The notes below the pieces were generated by a model. It did not search any database and was not told the origin of the DNA. It was given only the letters and a program-made list of their open reading frames with translations. From NCBI GenBank assembly GCA_027452005.1, contig DAIDHF010000026.1, positions 1 to 37,016 of the forward strand: a stretch of 37,016 bases of DNA. Direction: 5' to 3'. This stretch comes from Acidimicrobiales bacterium. Lineage in GTDB: Bacteria; Actinomycetota; Acidimicrobiia; Acidimicrobiales; JAKAVM01. Made by a program: the position numbers and the translations under genes. Below are positions 27,178 to 36,796 of the stretch, piece after piece (the first letter of the stretch is position 1; the number at the start of each line of letters is the position of its first letter).

Positions 27178-28059
27178 CTAGATCCCCTCCACGGCTGCAT
27201 CAAAGTACCGGAACGGGACCGGTTGGGACCTAGTCGCCCGGATCATTAGGGCCATCTTTCGACACTGAACGAGTAGCTCTCGGGCGACTTGGCCTGGCCA
27301 GGGCCTAGGGAGAAGCTCAGGAGGGAGCAATGGGTCATCATGAAAGCACTCCTGAAACGCAACAGCTACCGCTAAGGCACCTGATAAAAACAGGTCATCC
27401 CCGAGGCGCTCGTGGCGATTTCGCATCTCGGCTAGGGCCGTGGGTACTGACCTGAGCTCATCGGCAAAGACCTTATATCGTTCAAAGAGGGTCTTGACCG
27501 GCCATAGCCTTTCGGCAATGGCTCGTGGGTCTTGAAGGCCTCCAACCAACAAATCGTCGGTTGTGGCCATTCCAATAAATCCCTCAATGGCCAACTTGGA
27601 TGCCTCGGTCCTTACTTTGGCGTGCCAATCATGGGGTGAAATGTAAAGACCTGGATGCACCTGGGCACCTCCTAAGTCTAAAAGACGATCACGAAATCTA
27701 TCGCGGGTAGCTCTCATTGCCTCGGGAATTGCAAAGAAAACAAGCCTCCATCGCCTATCCCAGCCACTTCCAGCGGCGTCCTGTCCGTAAGCAAGCTTGG
27801 TCTTCTCGTAAAGTCCACCGAGAACGTCCTGGCCCTTTTGAGTGGCAACATAAACGACCAGTCCATCTTCGTCCACGGTCCTCTCAAGTAGTTCTTCGCC
27901 AACCATTCGGCGCAAACAGGACCTAACCTGGGCGTCGGTCTGCCCGCACGTCAGGGCCACCGGCATTAGTTCTTGGACCAATATTCGGCCGTCTTCATGG
28001 GCCATTCCAAATATCAAGGTCCTAGTCGGTAGTTGTACGAACGTCTGGTTAGCGATCAC
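27178..28059 (-). CDS. PaaX-family transcriptional regulator
   Basis: A GntR-like winged-helix regulator of the family named for the phenylacetyl-CoA-responsive repressor PaaX. The N-terminal DNA-binding part (about 10-75) includes TDAQVRSCLRRMVGEELLER. The central part has WDRRWRLVFFAIPEAMRATRDRF, GGAQVHPGLYISPHDW, and the C-terminal domain the family-typical DPLLPPELLPRPWPGQVAREL. Its 293 residues are normal. The likely GTG start has no Shine-Dalgarno. No phenylacetate genes are near, so its ligand and targets are open; the adjacent cysH group or the Rpf-like gene are only positional candidates. Confidence 0.85.
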   Translation of the reverse strand: MIANQTFVQLPTRTLIFGMAHEDGRILVQELMPVALTCGQTDAQVRSCLRRMVGEELLERTVDEDGLVVYVATQKGQDVLGGLYEKTKLAYGQDAAGSGWDRRWRLVFFAIPEAMRATRDRFRDRLLDLGGAQVHPGLYISPHDWHAKVRTEASKLAIEGFIGMATTDDLLVGGLQDPRAIAERLWPVKTLFERYKVFADELRSVPTALAEMRNRHERLGDDLFLSGALAVAVAFQECFHDDPLLPPELLPRPWPGQVARELLVQCRKMALMIRATRSQPVPFRYFDAAVEGI

Positions 28060-28772
28060 CCATTATTGCTAGTAAGGGAGTGCCACGCAAGGGGCGCCGG
28101 CGCGGGCCAATTTGGAACCCTCCTCCCAGGGCCAGACTGGTTTATTATTCCTATTTCTAGTTTTTTACAATTACTCAGAAGTAGATTGTGACCAGGAAGT
28201 TTTTTGATTTCCACAGACTGAGTTGACGAACTATTGACTTACTCCTCGAGAAATCTAAGAAATCACAACCTCACCAGCAATTTGACCGCTTGAAGTAGTT
28301 GATTGCCACTATTTGACACTATTAAGCACCACTACACAAGGTCAACCCATAAACTAACAGAGATATATTACCAGTCAGATTATTGCTTGGGGTTGCGTTC
28401 CAAATTAGCTTGCCTGGTGTCGAGGAGAGACTTCTCCGAAGGCGGGGTTAGGGCTTTTGCTTTCAACCCTCAACTAAATCAAGAACTAGACCTGACCGGA
28501 CACCGCTTTGTGGAGTCCAAGGAGGATACAAGAGAGAAACCTAACGAGGGCCTGCCGTCCGCACATCGTACGGACAAATTCAAGTCCCGAACCGCTGAGC
28601 TATCACTAGCCGATACCCGCCCCGTCGAAAGACGCTCTCTGGCGTGTATTGGCCATGAGGCCCCGGTTCGCGAGGTGAATGCATAAACGACGGTTCTGCC
28701 CGCATTCCTGGCCACACCTAACAACTGACCCAGAAATTAGGAGTTCTGGGTTATAGGAAAAGGAGGCGCTCA
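28060..28772 (+). promoter_or_regulatory. Long gene-free region: promoter and structured 5' leader of the Rpf-like gene
   Basis: No credible gene fills these 713 nt. The left part (about 28140-28380) is AT-rich with several TTGAC hexamers (near 28222, 28234, 28281 and 28313) and a TATATT near 28365, suggesting one or more promoters toward the right. The part from about 28420 to 28640 is GC-richer and has paired elements: GGAG/CTCC near 28424-28436, GTCCG/CGGAC near 28557-28575, and GGCGGG near 28441 that can pair with CCCGCC near 28616. A perfect 8-bp hairpin with loop ATTAGGAG follows. GTCCCGAACC and AGCTA near 28584-28602 faintly recall the c-di-AMP (ydaO) riboswitch, which often precedes such hydrolase genes in actinobacteria. 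The match is incomplete. Confidence 0.35.
28728..28751 (+). promoter_or_regulatory. Perfect 8-bp hairpin before the Rpf-like gene ribosome site
   Basis: ACCCAGAA, loop ATTAGGAG, TTCTGGGT forms a perfect stem-loop that ends 6 nt before the AAAAGGAGG ribosome site of the gene at 28773. The loop contains an SD-like AGGAG. It is followed by TATAGG, not a T run, so control of translation is more likely than termination. Confidence 0.4.
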
Positions 28773-29432
28773 ATGCGCAAGCAGATAGCACGACTAGTTC
28801 TTTCTATATCCGTGCTTCCTATTAGTTTTTTCATAATCAACCTGTCTTCCCATAGCGTGAAGACCCCACGGCTCACGGCTTGGGCAGGTAGCCACGTGTT
28901 GGCCAGCCCGGCCTCACCTCACCGGTCGCCCACTTTGAAAACTACCCACTTTAAAGTCTTTCTGGCCTCGCAACGAGGTGCAAAGGCCAAGGGATCGGCC
29001 CAGTATTTGACCAATCCGGCCACGACCTGGACTTCCAGTGTCGGGGCCGTACTAACCCAGGCCTCGAGCCAAGTCTTGGTCAAGGGTCACCAAATCGAGG
29101 CCCAGTACCAGGCGCAACTGGCAGCTCAAAGACGAGTCCAGCCCCAGGAAAGTACCTATCAAGCCAGGACGTACTCTGAACCCCAGATTTCGGGTTCGAT
29201 GCAAAGTGCCCTGGCGTGCATACGTCAGTATGAGTCGGGCAACAACTATGCAGACTCGTCCAACCCCTACTACCGGGGGGCCTACCAGTTCTCCTGGACT
29301 ACCTGGGCGTCAGTGGGCGGCACTGGAGACCCGGCAGGTGCGTCTCCGGCCGAACAAGATATGAGGGCCGAGATGCTCGTGGCCAAAGACGGCTGGGGGG
29401 CTTGGTCAACAGCCAGCCTGTGCGGTGTTTAG
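28773..29432 (+). CDS. Secreted Rpf-like transglycosylase (resuscitation-promoting factor domain)
   Basis: A secreted peptidoglycan hydrolase. Residues 1-28 look like a signal peptide (basic start, then a hydrophobic stretch). A Ser/Thr/Gln-rich linker of about 110 residues follows. The C-terminal 75 residues form the Rpf/transglycosylase-like domain: CIRQYESGNNY with the catalytic Glu, YRGAYQFSWTTWASVGGTGDPAGASPAEQD, and the closing WGAWSTASLCG, with two cysteines positioned for the family disulfide. The ATG has a very strong AAAAGGAGG 6 nt upstream. It lies alone on the plus strand after a long leader, and its stop faces that of thiC 19 nt away. It would cleave septal or dormant-cell murein. 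Confidence 0.9.
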   Translation: MRKQIARLVLSISVLPISFFIINLSSHSVKTPRLTAWAGSHVLASPASPHRSPTLKTTHFKVFLASQRGAKAKGSAQYLTNPATTWTSSVGAVLTQASSQVLVKGHQIEAQYQAQLAAQRRVQPQESTYQARTYSEPQISGSMQSALACIRQYESGNNYADSSNPYYRGAYQFSWTTWASVGGTGDPAGASPAEQDMRAEMLVAKDGWGAWSTASLCGV

Positions 29433-29451
29433 ACCCAAGCCAACTTAGACC

Positions 29452-31134
<1,683 letters not shown>

Positions 31135-31197
31135 CTAACTCGCTTGGGACACTCTCGGGCGAGCGGGTAATATGACGGGGTAGGTGACTAAAAGGCC

Positions 31198-32238
31198 CTA
31201 TTTATTGCAGTACCCGTTGGCTTGTAAATATGTCTCCAAATTGACGACAAAGTTCGGATCACCTCTAAAGTTGCCCTGGCTGCTCATGGTTTGAAGGGTG
31301 GAGAACGCTGAGGACGTCAATCCCAACCCACACTCATCGGCCACCCACGGGGCGATAAACCCCGTAATCGTGCCAGGTCCTTGGGAATCTGTGGCCTGGG
31401 GGTGCTGGACTAGGTTCCACCACTTGAGAGCATCCTCCCTTAGCTGGACAGGAAATCCCTGGGTTACCAGGACAAATTGGGCGTCTTCAAACTGGTAGAT
31501 TGCAACCGGCATTCCCGACTCGGCACAGTCTGGTCCAAACCGACACTGAAATCTAATATCGGCCCCGGTGACCACGATGTCGCCGTATAGGTTGACAACT
31601 TTAGCGCTCTGGGTCACCAGGTCGGTGTAGCCATAGGTGTTTGCGTTTTCCGGGTAGTAGGCCCGGACAATTGAACAGCAAGAGGCGCCGGTTGAATATC
31701 CAACCAAATATATAACGGGACCACCGCTCTTTTGGACCTCTAGACAGACCTGGGACACGTACGACCAGACCTGAGCATTCTGGCTGGTCGATCTCACTAC
31801 TGGAACAACCGCACTCGAATAGATCGTGGCTCCCGACTCATCAAGAACTAGTGAGGCCTCAAAGGTCCCCGGACCGACTCCCAGGGTCTGACTCAGTTGT
31901 AACTGGACGTTCCCACTGGAGACCTCCTGATTGGATGCTGACCCGTAAGTAGACGTGGCCGAGCACGCAAAGGAAGCCGGATCGCCACCCGAGGGACCAC
32001 TAGATTGAGGCGTCTTGGGCCCGGATGCCTCAGTCGACTTAGGAGCCTTGGGCTTGGATGCACCAGCTGTTTTGGCGGTTGAGTGTCTAAGCGTCGAACT
32101 GTTGTGACCATGACCACGCGAGACCTGACTTTGAGCTGTTGCTCGGCTTCCCCCGGCGCATGAGGTAACAAAGGCCAGGCCAGCTACGGCACACCAAATT
32201 GTGATCGTTACTCGATCGCGTGGGTGGACCATGCCCAT
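31198..32238 (-). CDS. Secreted lipoprotein of unknown function
   Basis: A 346-residue protein with a lipoprotein signal peptide: hydrophobic segment VTITIWCAVAGLAFVTSC ending in a lipobox cysteine at about residue 27. Residues about 30-90 are a low-complexity Ser/Thr/Pro/Lys/Gly linker, as in surface proteins tethered above the membrane. The mature domain (about 90-346) has eight or more cysteines, including a CC pair in GASCCSI and CRFGPDC, suggesting disulfides. No catalytic motif or family is recognised. I use the ATG at 32238; a TTG one codon earlier and an ATG at 32232 are alternatives. It lies between the ABC exporter genes and thiC, behind a leader rich in hairpins. Confidence 0.75.
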   Translation of the reverse strand: MGMVHPRDRVTITIWCAVAGLAFVTSCAGGSRATAQSQVSRGHGHNSSTLRHSTAKTAGASKPKAPKSTEASGPKTPQSSGPSGGDPASFACSATSTYGSASNQEVSSGNVQLQLSQTLGVGPGTFEASLVLDESGATIYSSAVVPVVRSTSQNAQVWSYVSQVCLEVQKSGGPVIYLVGYSTGASCCSIVRAYYPENANTYGYTDLVTQSAKVVNLYGDIVVTGADIRFQCRFGPDCAESGMPVAIYQFEDAQFVLVTQGFPVQLREDALKWWNLVQHPQATDSQGPGTITGFIAPWVADECGLGLTSSAFSTLQTMSSQGNFRGDPNFVVNLETYLQANGYCNK

Positions 32239-32245
32239 CAAAATA

Positions 32246-32379
32246 CCCCGAGGGGACTGGCGGCTTTAGCCCTAAGGGCAGTCGCGGTCTGGGGCTCAGC
32301 CCCGAAGGGTCGTGTAACACTGGTCAGGTGTGATTTCCGGTGAGCCTGTACTGGCCCTTCGGGCCGCCTTAGGGTACAG
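32246..32379 (-). promoter_or_regulatory. Array of four GC-rich hairpins before the lipoprotein gene
   Basis: Four inverted repeats lie in 134 nt: CCC/GGG at 32246-32255; GACTG/CAGTC enclosing GCCCTAAGGGC at 32255-32283; GGGGC/GCCCC with a TCA loop at 32291-32303; and CTGTAC/GTACAG enclosing GGCCC-TTC-GGGCC at 32346-32379. None is followed by a T run on the minus strand. They would form a structured 5' leader if the lipoprotein promoter lies beyond 32380, or serve as an attenuating spacer after the permease gene. Not matched to a known riboswitch by eye. Confidence 0.45.
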
Positions 32380-32603
32380 CCGAAACGAGTCTGGGGTTGG
32401 ATGCCAATGAAGCTGTGGGCTTGAGCGGCTAGATAAGTCACTTATTACACTCTAGGCCCGAATTCACTACCCTGAGTTGCGGTCTTGAAAAAACGACGAG
32501 CAAGGTAAATTAAATCTTTCACGACGCAAAGAGCAGAGAGGTTGCAGATATCGATGTGTGACCACGTTTATCACCATGATCTATCCCGACGAAACTACCT
32601 CGG
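32380..32603. other. Gene-free interval between permease and lipoprotein genes
   Basis: No gene is supported here. The stretch around 32460-32530 is AT-rich; the minus strand has a TTTTTT run near 32485-32495 and a TAATAA near 32439 that might belong to a terminator of the permease gene or a promoter of the lipoprotein gene. No clean stem precedes the T run. Confidence 0.3.
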
Positions 32604-35189
32604 TTATCCCGTGACGGCAATGGCTCGAATCAGGCGGATGCGTGATGCCCGGGCCGCTGGCCACAGCGAGGCCCCGATCCCGAGCAGGCAGGCGACGACC
32701 AGATATATCGCCAAAACCTTAATCGGGAGTGAGAATGAGGTCACCCCGAGGGGTCGAAGGATCCTGACCGAGGCCACCGAGACCACTGCACCTACTACTA
32801 ATCCAAATACGGCCCCGATGCCCACTACTATTAGCGATTCCCAGTAAACCATGGCCCTAAGTTGTCGGCGAGTTGACCCAATCGTTCGCAACACCCCCAA
32901 TTCACGGGTACGTTCAAAAACCGACAGAGACATCGAGTTGACAATTCCAAACATGGCCACGGCTACAGCTTGAAGCACAAGAGCCGACATCAAGGTGACC
33001 AAAAGGCTAACGTCTCGATTGACGTAACTACGAAACTGAGACTTGTCGAGAACCTGTATCTGAGGGTAACTAGACAGGGCCGTCACGAGCTGGTCGTGAG
33101 CCAGGCGCGTGGAAACCCCCTGGCGAAATCTGACCAGGGTAAACTGAATTCCCTGGTCTAAGATGGCCGAAGAAAACTCCTGGGGGCCAAAGAGGAAGTC
33201 CCCGTCGAGAAAGTTGTCGGCGTATATTGCCCTAAGCACAACAGACACCTGGTTGGTCCCATTCAGGTCTAGGATAACCTTTTGGCCTACCTGCCAGCCG
33301 TAGTGCTGGGCTGTTGAGGCCGAGACTGCAAATCCCCCGTTGTAGAGGTTGTTTAGATTTCCCGAGATTACTTCAGTATGTACTACCTGGTCCCAGCTTT
33401 TCGGGTCCACTCCGTAGACCTTCTTGAGTGAGCCATCCAAGGATATGGTCCCGATCGAAGCACTCGACATGGTCGAAATGTCCTTGAGTGTGGTCAGATT
33501 TACTAGGGCATCGGGGGTAAAGGGCTCCACGTTTGGGGTAATCAATACGAACCCGGCCTTGACCGACCTCTCAATTCCATTGACCGCCGAGGTCTGAACT
33601 GACGAGGCGATGATGGCCACGATTGAGATCAAAGAGAGCCCGATCATCAAGGCCGCCGCCGTACCAGCCGTTCTTCGTGGATTGCGAAGTGCGTTCTTCA
33701 TGGCCATCGAAACCGTGACACCCCGATCAATCGGGGCAACCAGGTTTAGTCCGCTCACGATCACCATGACCAGAACCGGACTACACAAGGCTACCCCGAA
33801 CAAGAGCAAGAACCCGCCGAGGCCATCCATGGAAATTCTAAGCGAACTGGCAGTAAAACTCGGGGCCACGATCAACATCCCGAGACCGACTACAAGCAAC
33901 ACTACCGCCGAGCCAATTCTGCGCCACGTAAATTTACCAATTGCAGATTCGAGGTCGTCGCGCAAGGCTGACGCCGGACTTATACGAGACGTCCGGATGG
34001 CTGGCACGATTGCGGCAACAAGTGTTGCTAAAAGTCCCATCAGTAGCGGAATAAGTATCGTACGGACACTTATCGAAGTCACCGAACTTGGTAGATATAT
34101 CCCTCCAAGAGATACTATTTTTGGAAGAAGGCTTCCGGCGGCAAATATTCCCCATACAATTCCAACAAGTGAGCTTACAAAGCCTATGATCATGGCTTCT
34201 CCAATTACCACGAATCTGATCTGACCTCTAGATGCCCCTAGACACCGATACAATGTCATCTCCCAACTCCGTTGGGTGGTGACTAGCGAGAACGTGTTGA
34301 ACACGATTAGAGAACCCAAAAAGAGAGCGATCAGAGCAAAGATGGCCAGGGTCCAGGGCAAAAATGACAGCCCTTGTGAGAGACTCTGCGAGGTCGATGC
34401 TGCCAGGTCCGACCCTGTGAGAACCTCGTAGTTTGGACCAATCTCTCGTTGTACTTCGCCCAGTAGGGCGTGTGTAGATATATTTGGCTCCTTGGTCAGG
34501 TCGATCTCTGAAAATGACCCCGCTATTCCCATGTCTTGTTGGGCCGTGGTCAGGCTAAACCCGGCAATCGTCGCCCCGGCCAGATACGACGATCCCCCTA
34601 GAGTCACCACCCCAACCAGGTCGAACTGGTGAGCCGAGCCCCTAAAGGCCACCTCTACTCGCTGTCCAACGTGAAAGTGATTGTGCACGTAGGTTGCAAG
34701 ATCCATTACTACCTCATGGGGGCCGTGAGGAAAGTGTCCGGTCACGATCTGCATGGACCCCAGTGACGTGGTAGGCCCCACAGACATTCCAACGTTTGGA
34801 GACCCGAAACTCCCTATAAGCTTGTGGTTGGGCGAGACAAACTGAGAGTACCCAATTACACTTCCCGTGGCCCGCTTGACTCCGGGTAACGTGGATACCT
34901 GACCCAAGACTGATCCGGGCACCGCAATCCGGGGCGCCGTAGCCGAGTTGGACAGCCCCACGGCTTGGGATCGAATCACGACCGACACCTGGCGGGTTGC
35001 GGTTCCAAATATCTGGTTAAACGTGGCGCTAAAGGAGTCCCCGAGTACGTAAGTACCGGTCAAGAGACCCACTCCTAAGATTATCGACAGGGTCATGGCA
35101 ACTAGTCTTAACTTATGATTTACCAGATTTCTCAGGGACATCTTGAGTAGTCCAAGGTAGGACGAGCCAGACTTCAGGTCTCTTTTCAA
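32604..35189 (-). CDS. ABC transporter permease, FtsX/MacB-type, duplicated
   Basis: An 861-residue permease with two FtsX halves. A first helix (about 28-50) is followed by a large extracytoplasmic domain (about 51-275). The first core of membrane helices holds RSWEMTLYRCLGASRGQIRF, the family's cytoplasmic signature between helices. NALRNPRRTAGTAAALMIG begins the second half at about residue 500, with a second extracytoplasmic domain and a final core holding ERTRELGVLRTIGSTRRQLRAM. Such proteins work with a MacB/LolD-type ATPase in export of peptides or lipids or in envelope signalling. The likely start is TTG; an ATG 16 codons in (MSLRNL) is possible. The gap to the ATPase gene is 5 nt. 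The substrate is unknown. Confidence 0.92.
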   Translation of the reverse strand: MKRDLKSGSSYLGLLKMSLRNLVNHKLRLVAMTLSIILGVGLLTGTYVLGDSFSATFNQIFGTATRQVSVVIRSQAVGLSNSATAPRIAVPGSVLGQVSTLPGVKRATGSVIGYSQFVSPNHKLIGSFGSPNVGMSVGPTTSLGSMQIVTGHFPHGPHEVVMDLATYVHNHFHVGQRVEVAFRGSAHQFDLVGVVTLGGSSYLAGATIAGFSLTTAQQDMGIAGSFSEIDLTKEPNISTHALLGEVQREIGPNYEVLTGSDLAASTSQSLSQGLSFLPWTLAIFALIALFLGSLIVFNTFSLVTTQRSWEMTLYRCLGASRGQIRFVVIGEAMIIGFVSSLVGIVWGIFAAGSLLPKIVSLGGIYLPSSVTSISVRTILIPLLMGLLATLVAAIVPAIRTSRISPASALRDDLESAIGKFTWRRIGSAVVLLVVGLGMLIVAPSFTASSLRISMDGLGGFLLLFGVALCSPVLVMVIVSGLNLVAPIDRGVTVSMAMKNALRNPRRTAGTAAALMIGLSLISIVAIIASSVQTSAVNGIERSVKAGFVLITPNVEPFTPDALVNLTTLKDISTMSSASIGTISLDGSLKKVYGVDPKSWDQVVHTEVISGNLNNLYNGGFAVSASTAQHYGWQVGQKVILDLNGTNQVSVVLRAIYADNFLDGDFLFGPQEFSSAILDQGIQFTLVRFRQGVSTRLAHDQLVTALSSYPQIQVLDKSQFRSYVNRDVSLLVTLMSALVLQAVAVAMFGIVNSMSLSVFERTRELGVLRTIGSTRRQLRAMVYWESLIVVGIGAVFGLVVGAVVSVASVRILRPLGVTSFSLPIKVLAIYLVVACLLGIGASLWPAARASRIRLIRAIAVTG

Positions 35190-35194
35190 GGGGA

Positions 35195-35911
35195 CTATCC
35201 CAACAGGCTGGGGGCCCCGGAATGGTCCCCCACAACCCGACCGTCTGAGATCTCAATTACTCGGCGGGCCCATTTGGCGGCGAGGTGGTCGTGAGTCACC
35301 ATTACAATTGTCTGAGAGAACTCGGCCATGGTCTGGGCCAGGAACTCTAGGAGCTCACTTGAGGTCTTAGAGTCCAGGTTCCCGGTAGGTTCATCGGCTA
35401 GGACCACGTCAGGCTTGGTGATGAGTGCCCGGGCCGTGGCGACCCGTTGCTGTTGTCCCTGCGACAGCTGGGAGGGCTTATGGGTAAGTCGATCTCCAAG
35501 ACCCACAGCATCGACGATTCGATCTAACCAGTCCTCTTCTGGGCGCGCCCCGGAAATGACCAAGGGCAAGACTATATTCTCTCGCGCACTTAGGGTTGGA
35601 AGTAGGTTGTTAGTCTGAAAGATAAACCCAATCTTAAATCTTCTCAGGCGCGTCAGCTGGGCCTCATTCATCGCTGTAACCTCGTCTGACCCAATAAAGA
35701 TCTGCCCTGAACTGGGCTTATCCAGGCCAGCCATAATCTGGAGCAACGTGGTCTTCCCCGAGCCCGACGGTCCCATGATGGCACAAAATGTCCCGGTTTC
35801 AATTTCTAGGGAAATCCTGTCTAATGCGACCACCCGTGTCTCACCCTCGCCGTAGACTTTGACCACGTCTTGGGCCCTCAGGGCAATCTCGGGCTTAGTC
35901 ATTGGAAACAT
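35195..35911 (-). CDS. ABC transporter ATP-binding protein, LolD/MacB type
   Basis: The ATPase partner of the adjacent FtsX-type permease. It has Walker A GPSGSGKT near 46-53, Q-loop IFQTNN, signature [15 protein letters not shown], Walker [14 protein letters not shown] and H-loop VTHDH. The signature has Gln where LSGGQ is usual. Its 238 residues are normal. The ATG start is [11 protein letters not shown]; the second ATG three codons later is possible. A TATAAC about 25 nt upstream may be a -10. It lies directly upstream of the permease, so the pair is one transport unit. Confidence 0.94.
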   Translation of the reverse strand: MFPMTKPEIALRAQDVVKVYGEGETRVVALDRISLEIETGTFCAIMGPSGSGKTTLLQIMAGLDKPSSGQIFIGSDEVTAMNEAQLTRLRRFKIGFIFQTNNLLPTLSARENIVLPLVISGARPEEDWLDRIVDAVGLGDRLTHKPSQLSQGQQQRVATARALITKPDVVLADEPTGNLDSKTSSELLEFLAQTMAEFSQTIVMVTHDHLAAKWARRVIEISDGRVVGDHSGAPSLLG

Positions 35912-35972
35912 CTTAGTGCCCAGATTCCGTCGTAGGTTATAGCACGAGGCATTCTCCTGGAAGTCCCACCGT

Positions 35973-36773
35973 CTAAGTGAAGATCAAAAGCAACCCAACA
36001 GCTGTTGCGAATGCAACCACGGCCCACCTGAGGGGTTCTTCGGGGATCTTTCGGGCAACGCTTGAACCCAACCAACCACCCACGAGGGCCAACGGGGCCA
36101 TAACTGCCACAACCGACCAGTCAACCCGAGTATGGACCATAAACACGACCCCGGCCAGTAGGTTGCCCGTGAGGGTCAGGACCGAGCGAAGGGCGTTCAT
36201 CGGCTGGATGGGTTCACCGAGAAACATCCCCAAGACGGCCAGTAAAATTACGCTAACCCCGGCCCCAAAGTACCCCGCATAGGCCCCACATAAGATCATG
36301 GCGACGACCAGGAATGGGTTGAAGAGTCGCCGTCTTGACACTGGCTGGCTGGATTCGAGGTTACCCCTACCCGAAACCGGCTCCAACCTTGTGGTCCCTA
36401 CCATCCGGGCAACTCGTCTTTGCACGGCCATAAGCACGGCGGCCACCAAGATCAGGTATGGGACGACCTCTCGAAAGCGAGACCCTGGAAGAGCCAAAAA
36501 AGCCCAAGTCCCCCCGGCACTTCCAATAATAGTAAGGGCACCAAACCAGATAATCCTAGGCCCTTGCCCGGAAAGCTCTCTGCGGTATCCAATGGAATTG
36601 CCCAAATAGCCCGGAATTAGGGCCAACGTGTTGACAATGTTGGCCTGAAAGGCCCCTATGTTCAAGACCAACAGGGCCGGGAACGATACCAGGGTTCCGG
36701 TTCCGACAACACCGTTGACAAAGCCCGCACCGAGTCCGGCCACGGCAATGAGCAAGGTGTGTGCCAGGGTCAC
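35973..36773 (-). CDS. TauE/SafE family permease
   Basis: A 266-residue protein with about eight membrane helices. The first half has LGAGFVNGVVGTGTLVSFPALLVL and the second has GAYAGYFGAGVSVILLAVLGMF, the paired Gly-rich loops of the family. A basic cytoplasmic stretch separates the halves (about 118-148). It is distinct from the other TauE/SafE gene at 25562, and has no sulfur gene beside it, so the substrate is open. The start is GTG, 23 nt from a divergent gene on the plus strand, so both promoters must overlap the other gene or be very compact. Confidence 0.87.
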   Translation of the reverse strand: MTLAHTLLIAVAGLGAGFVNGVVGTGTLVSFPALLVLNIGAFQANIVNTLALIPGYLGNSIGYRRELSGQGPRIIWFGALTIIGSAGGTWAFLALPGSRFREVVPYLILVAAVLMAVQRRVARMVGTTRLEPVSGRGNLESSQPVSRRRLFNPFLVVAMILCGAYAGYFGAGVSVILLAVLGMFLGEPIQPMNALRSVLTLTGNLLAGVVFMVHTRVDWSVVAVMAPLALVGGWLGSSVARKIPEEPLRWAVVAFATAVGLLLIFT

Positions 36774-36796
36774 CCGGACAAGGCTAGTGTGGTTGT

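Noticed and set aside
28570..28612. TAGCTCAGCGG on the minus strand, like a tRNA D-arm
   Set aside because: No acceptor, anticodon or TPsiC arms can be folded around it, so it is not a tRNA gene.
28303..28686. A 127-codon open frame on the plus strand before the Rpf-like gene
   Set aside because: The translation has no family resemblance, an odd composition and no ribosome site, and it covers the structured part of a likely leader RNA.
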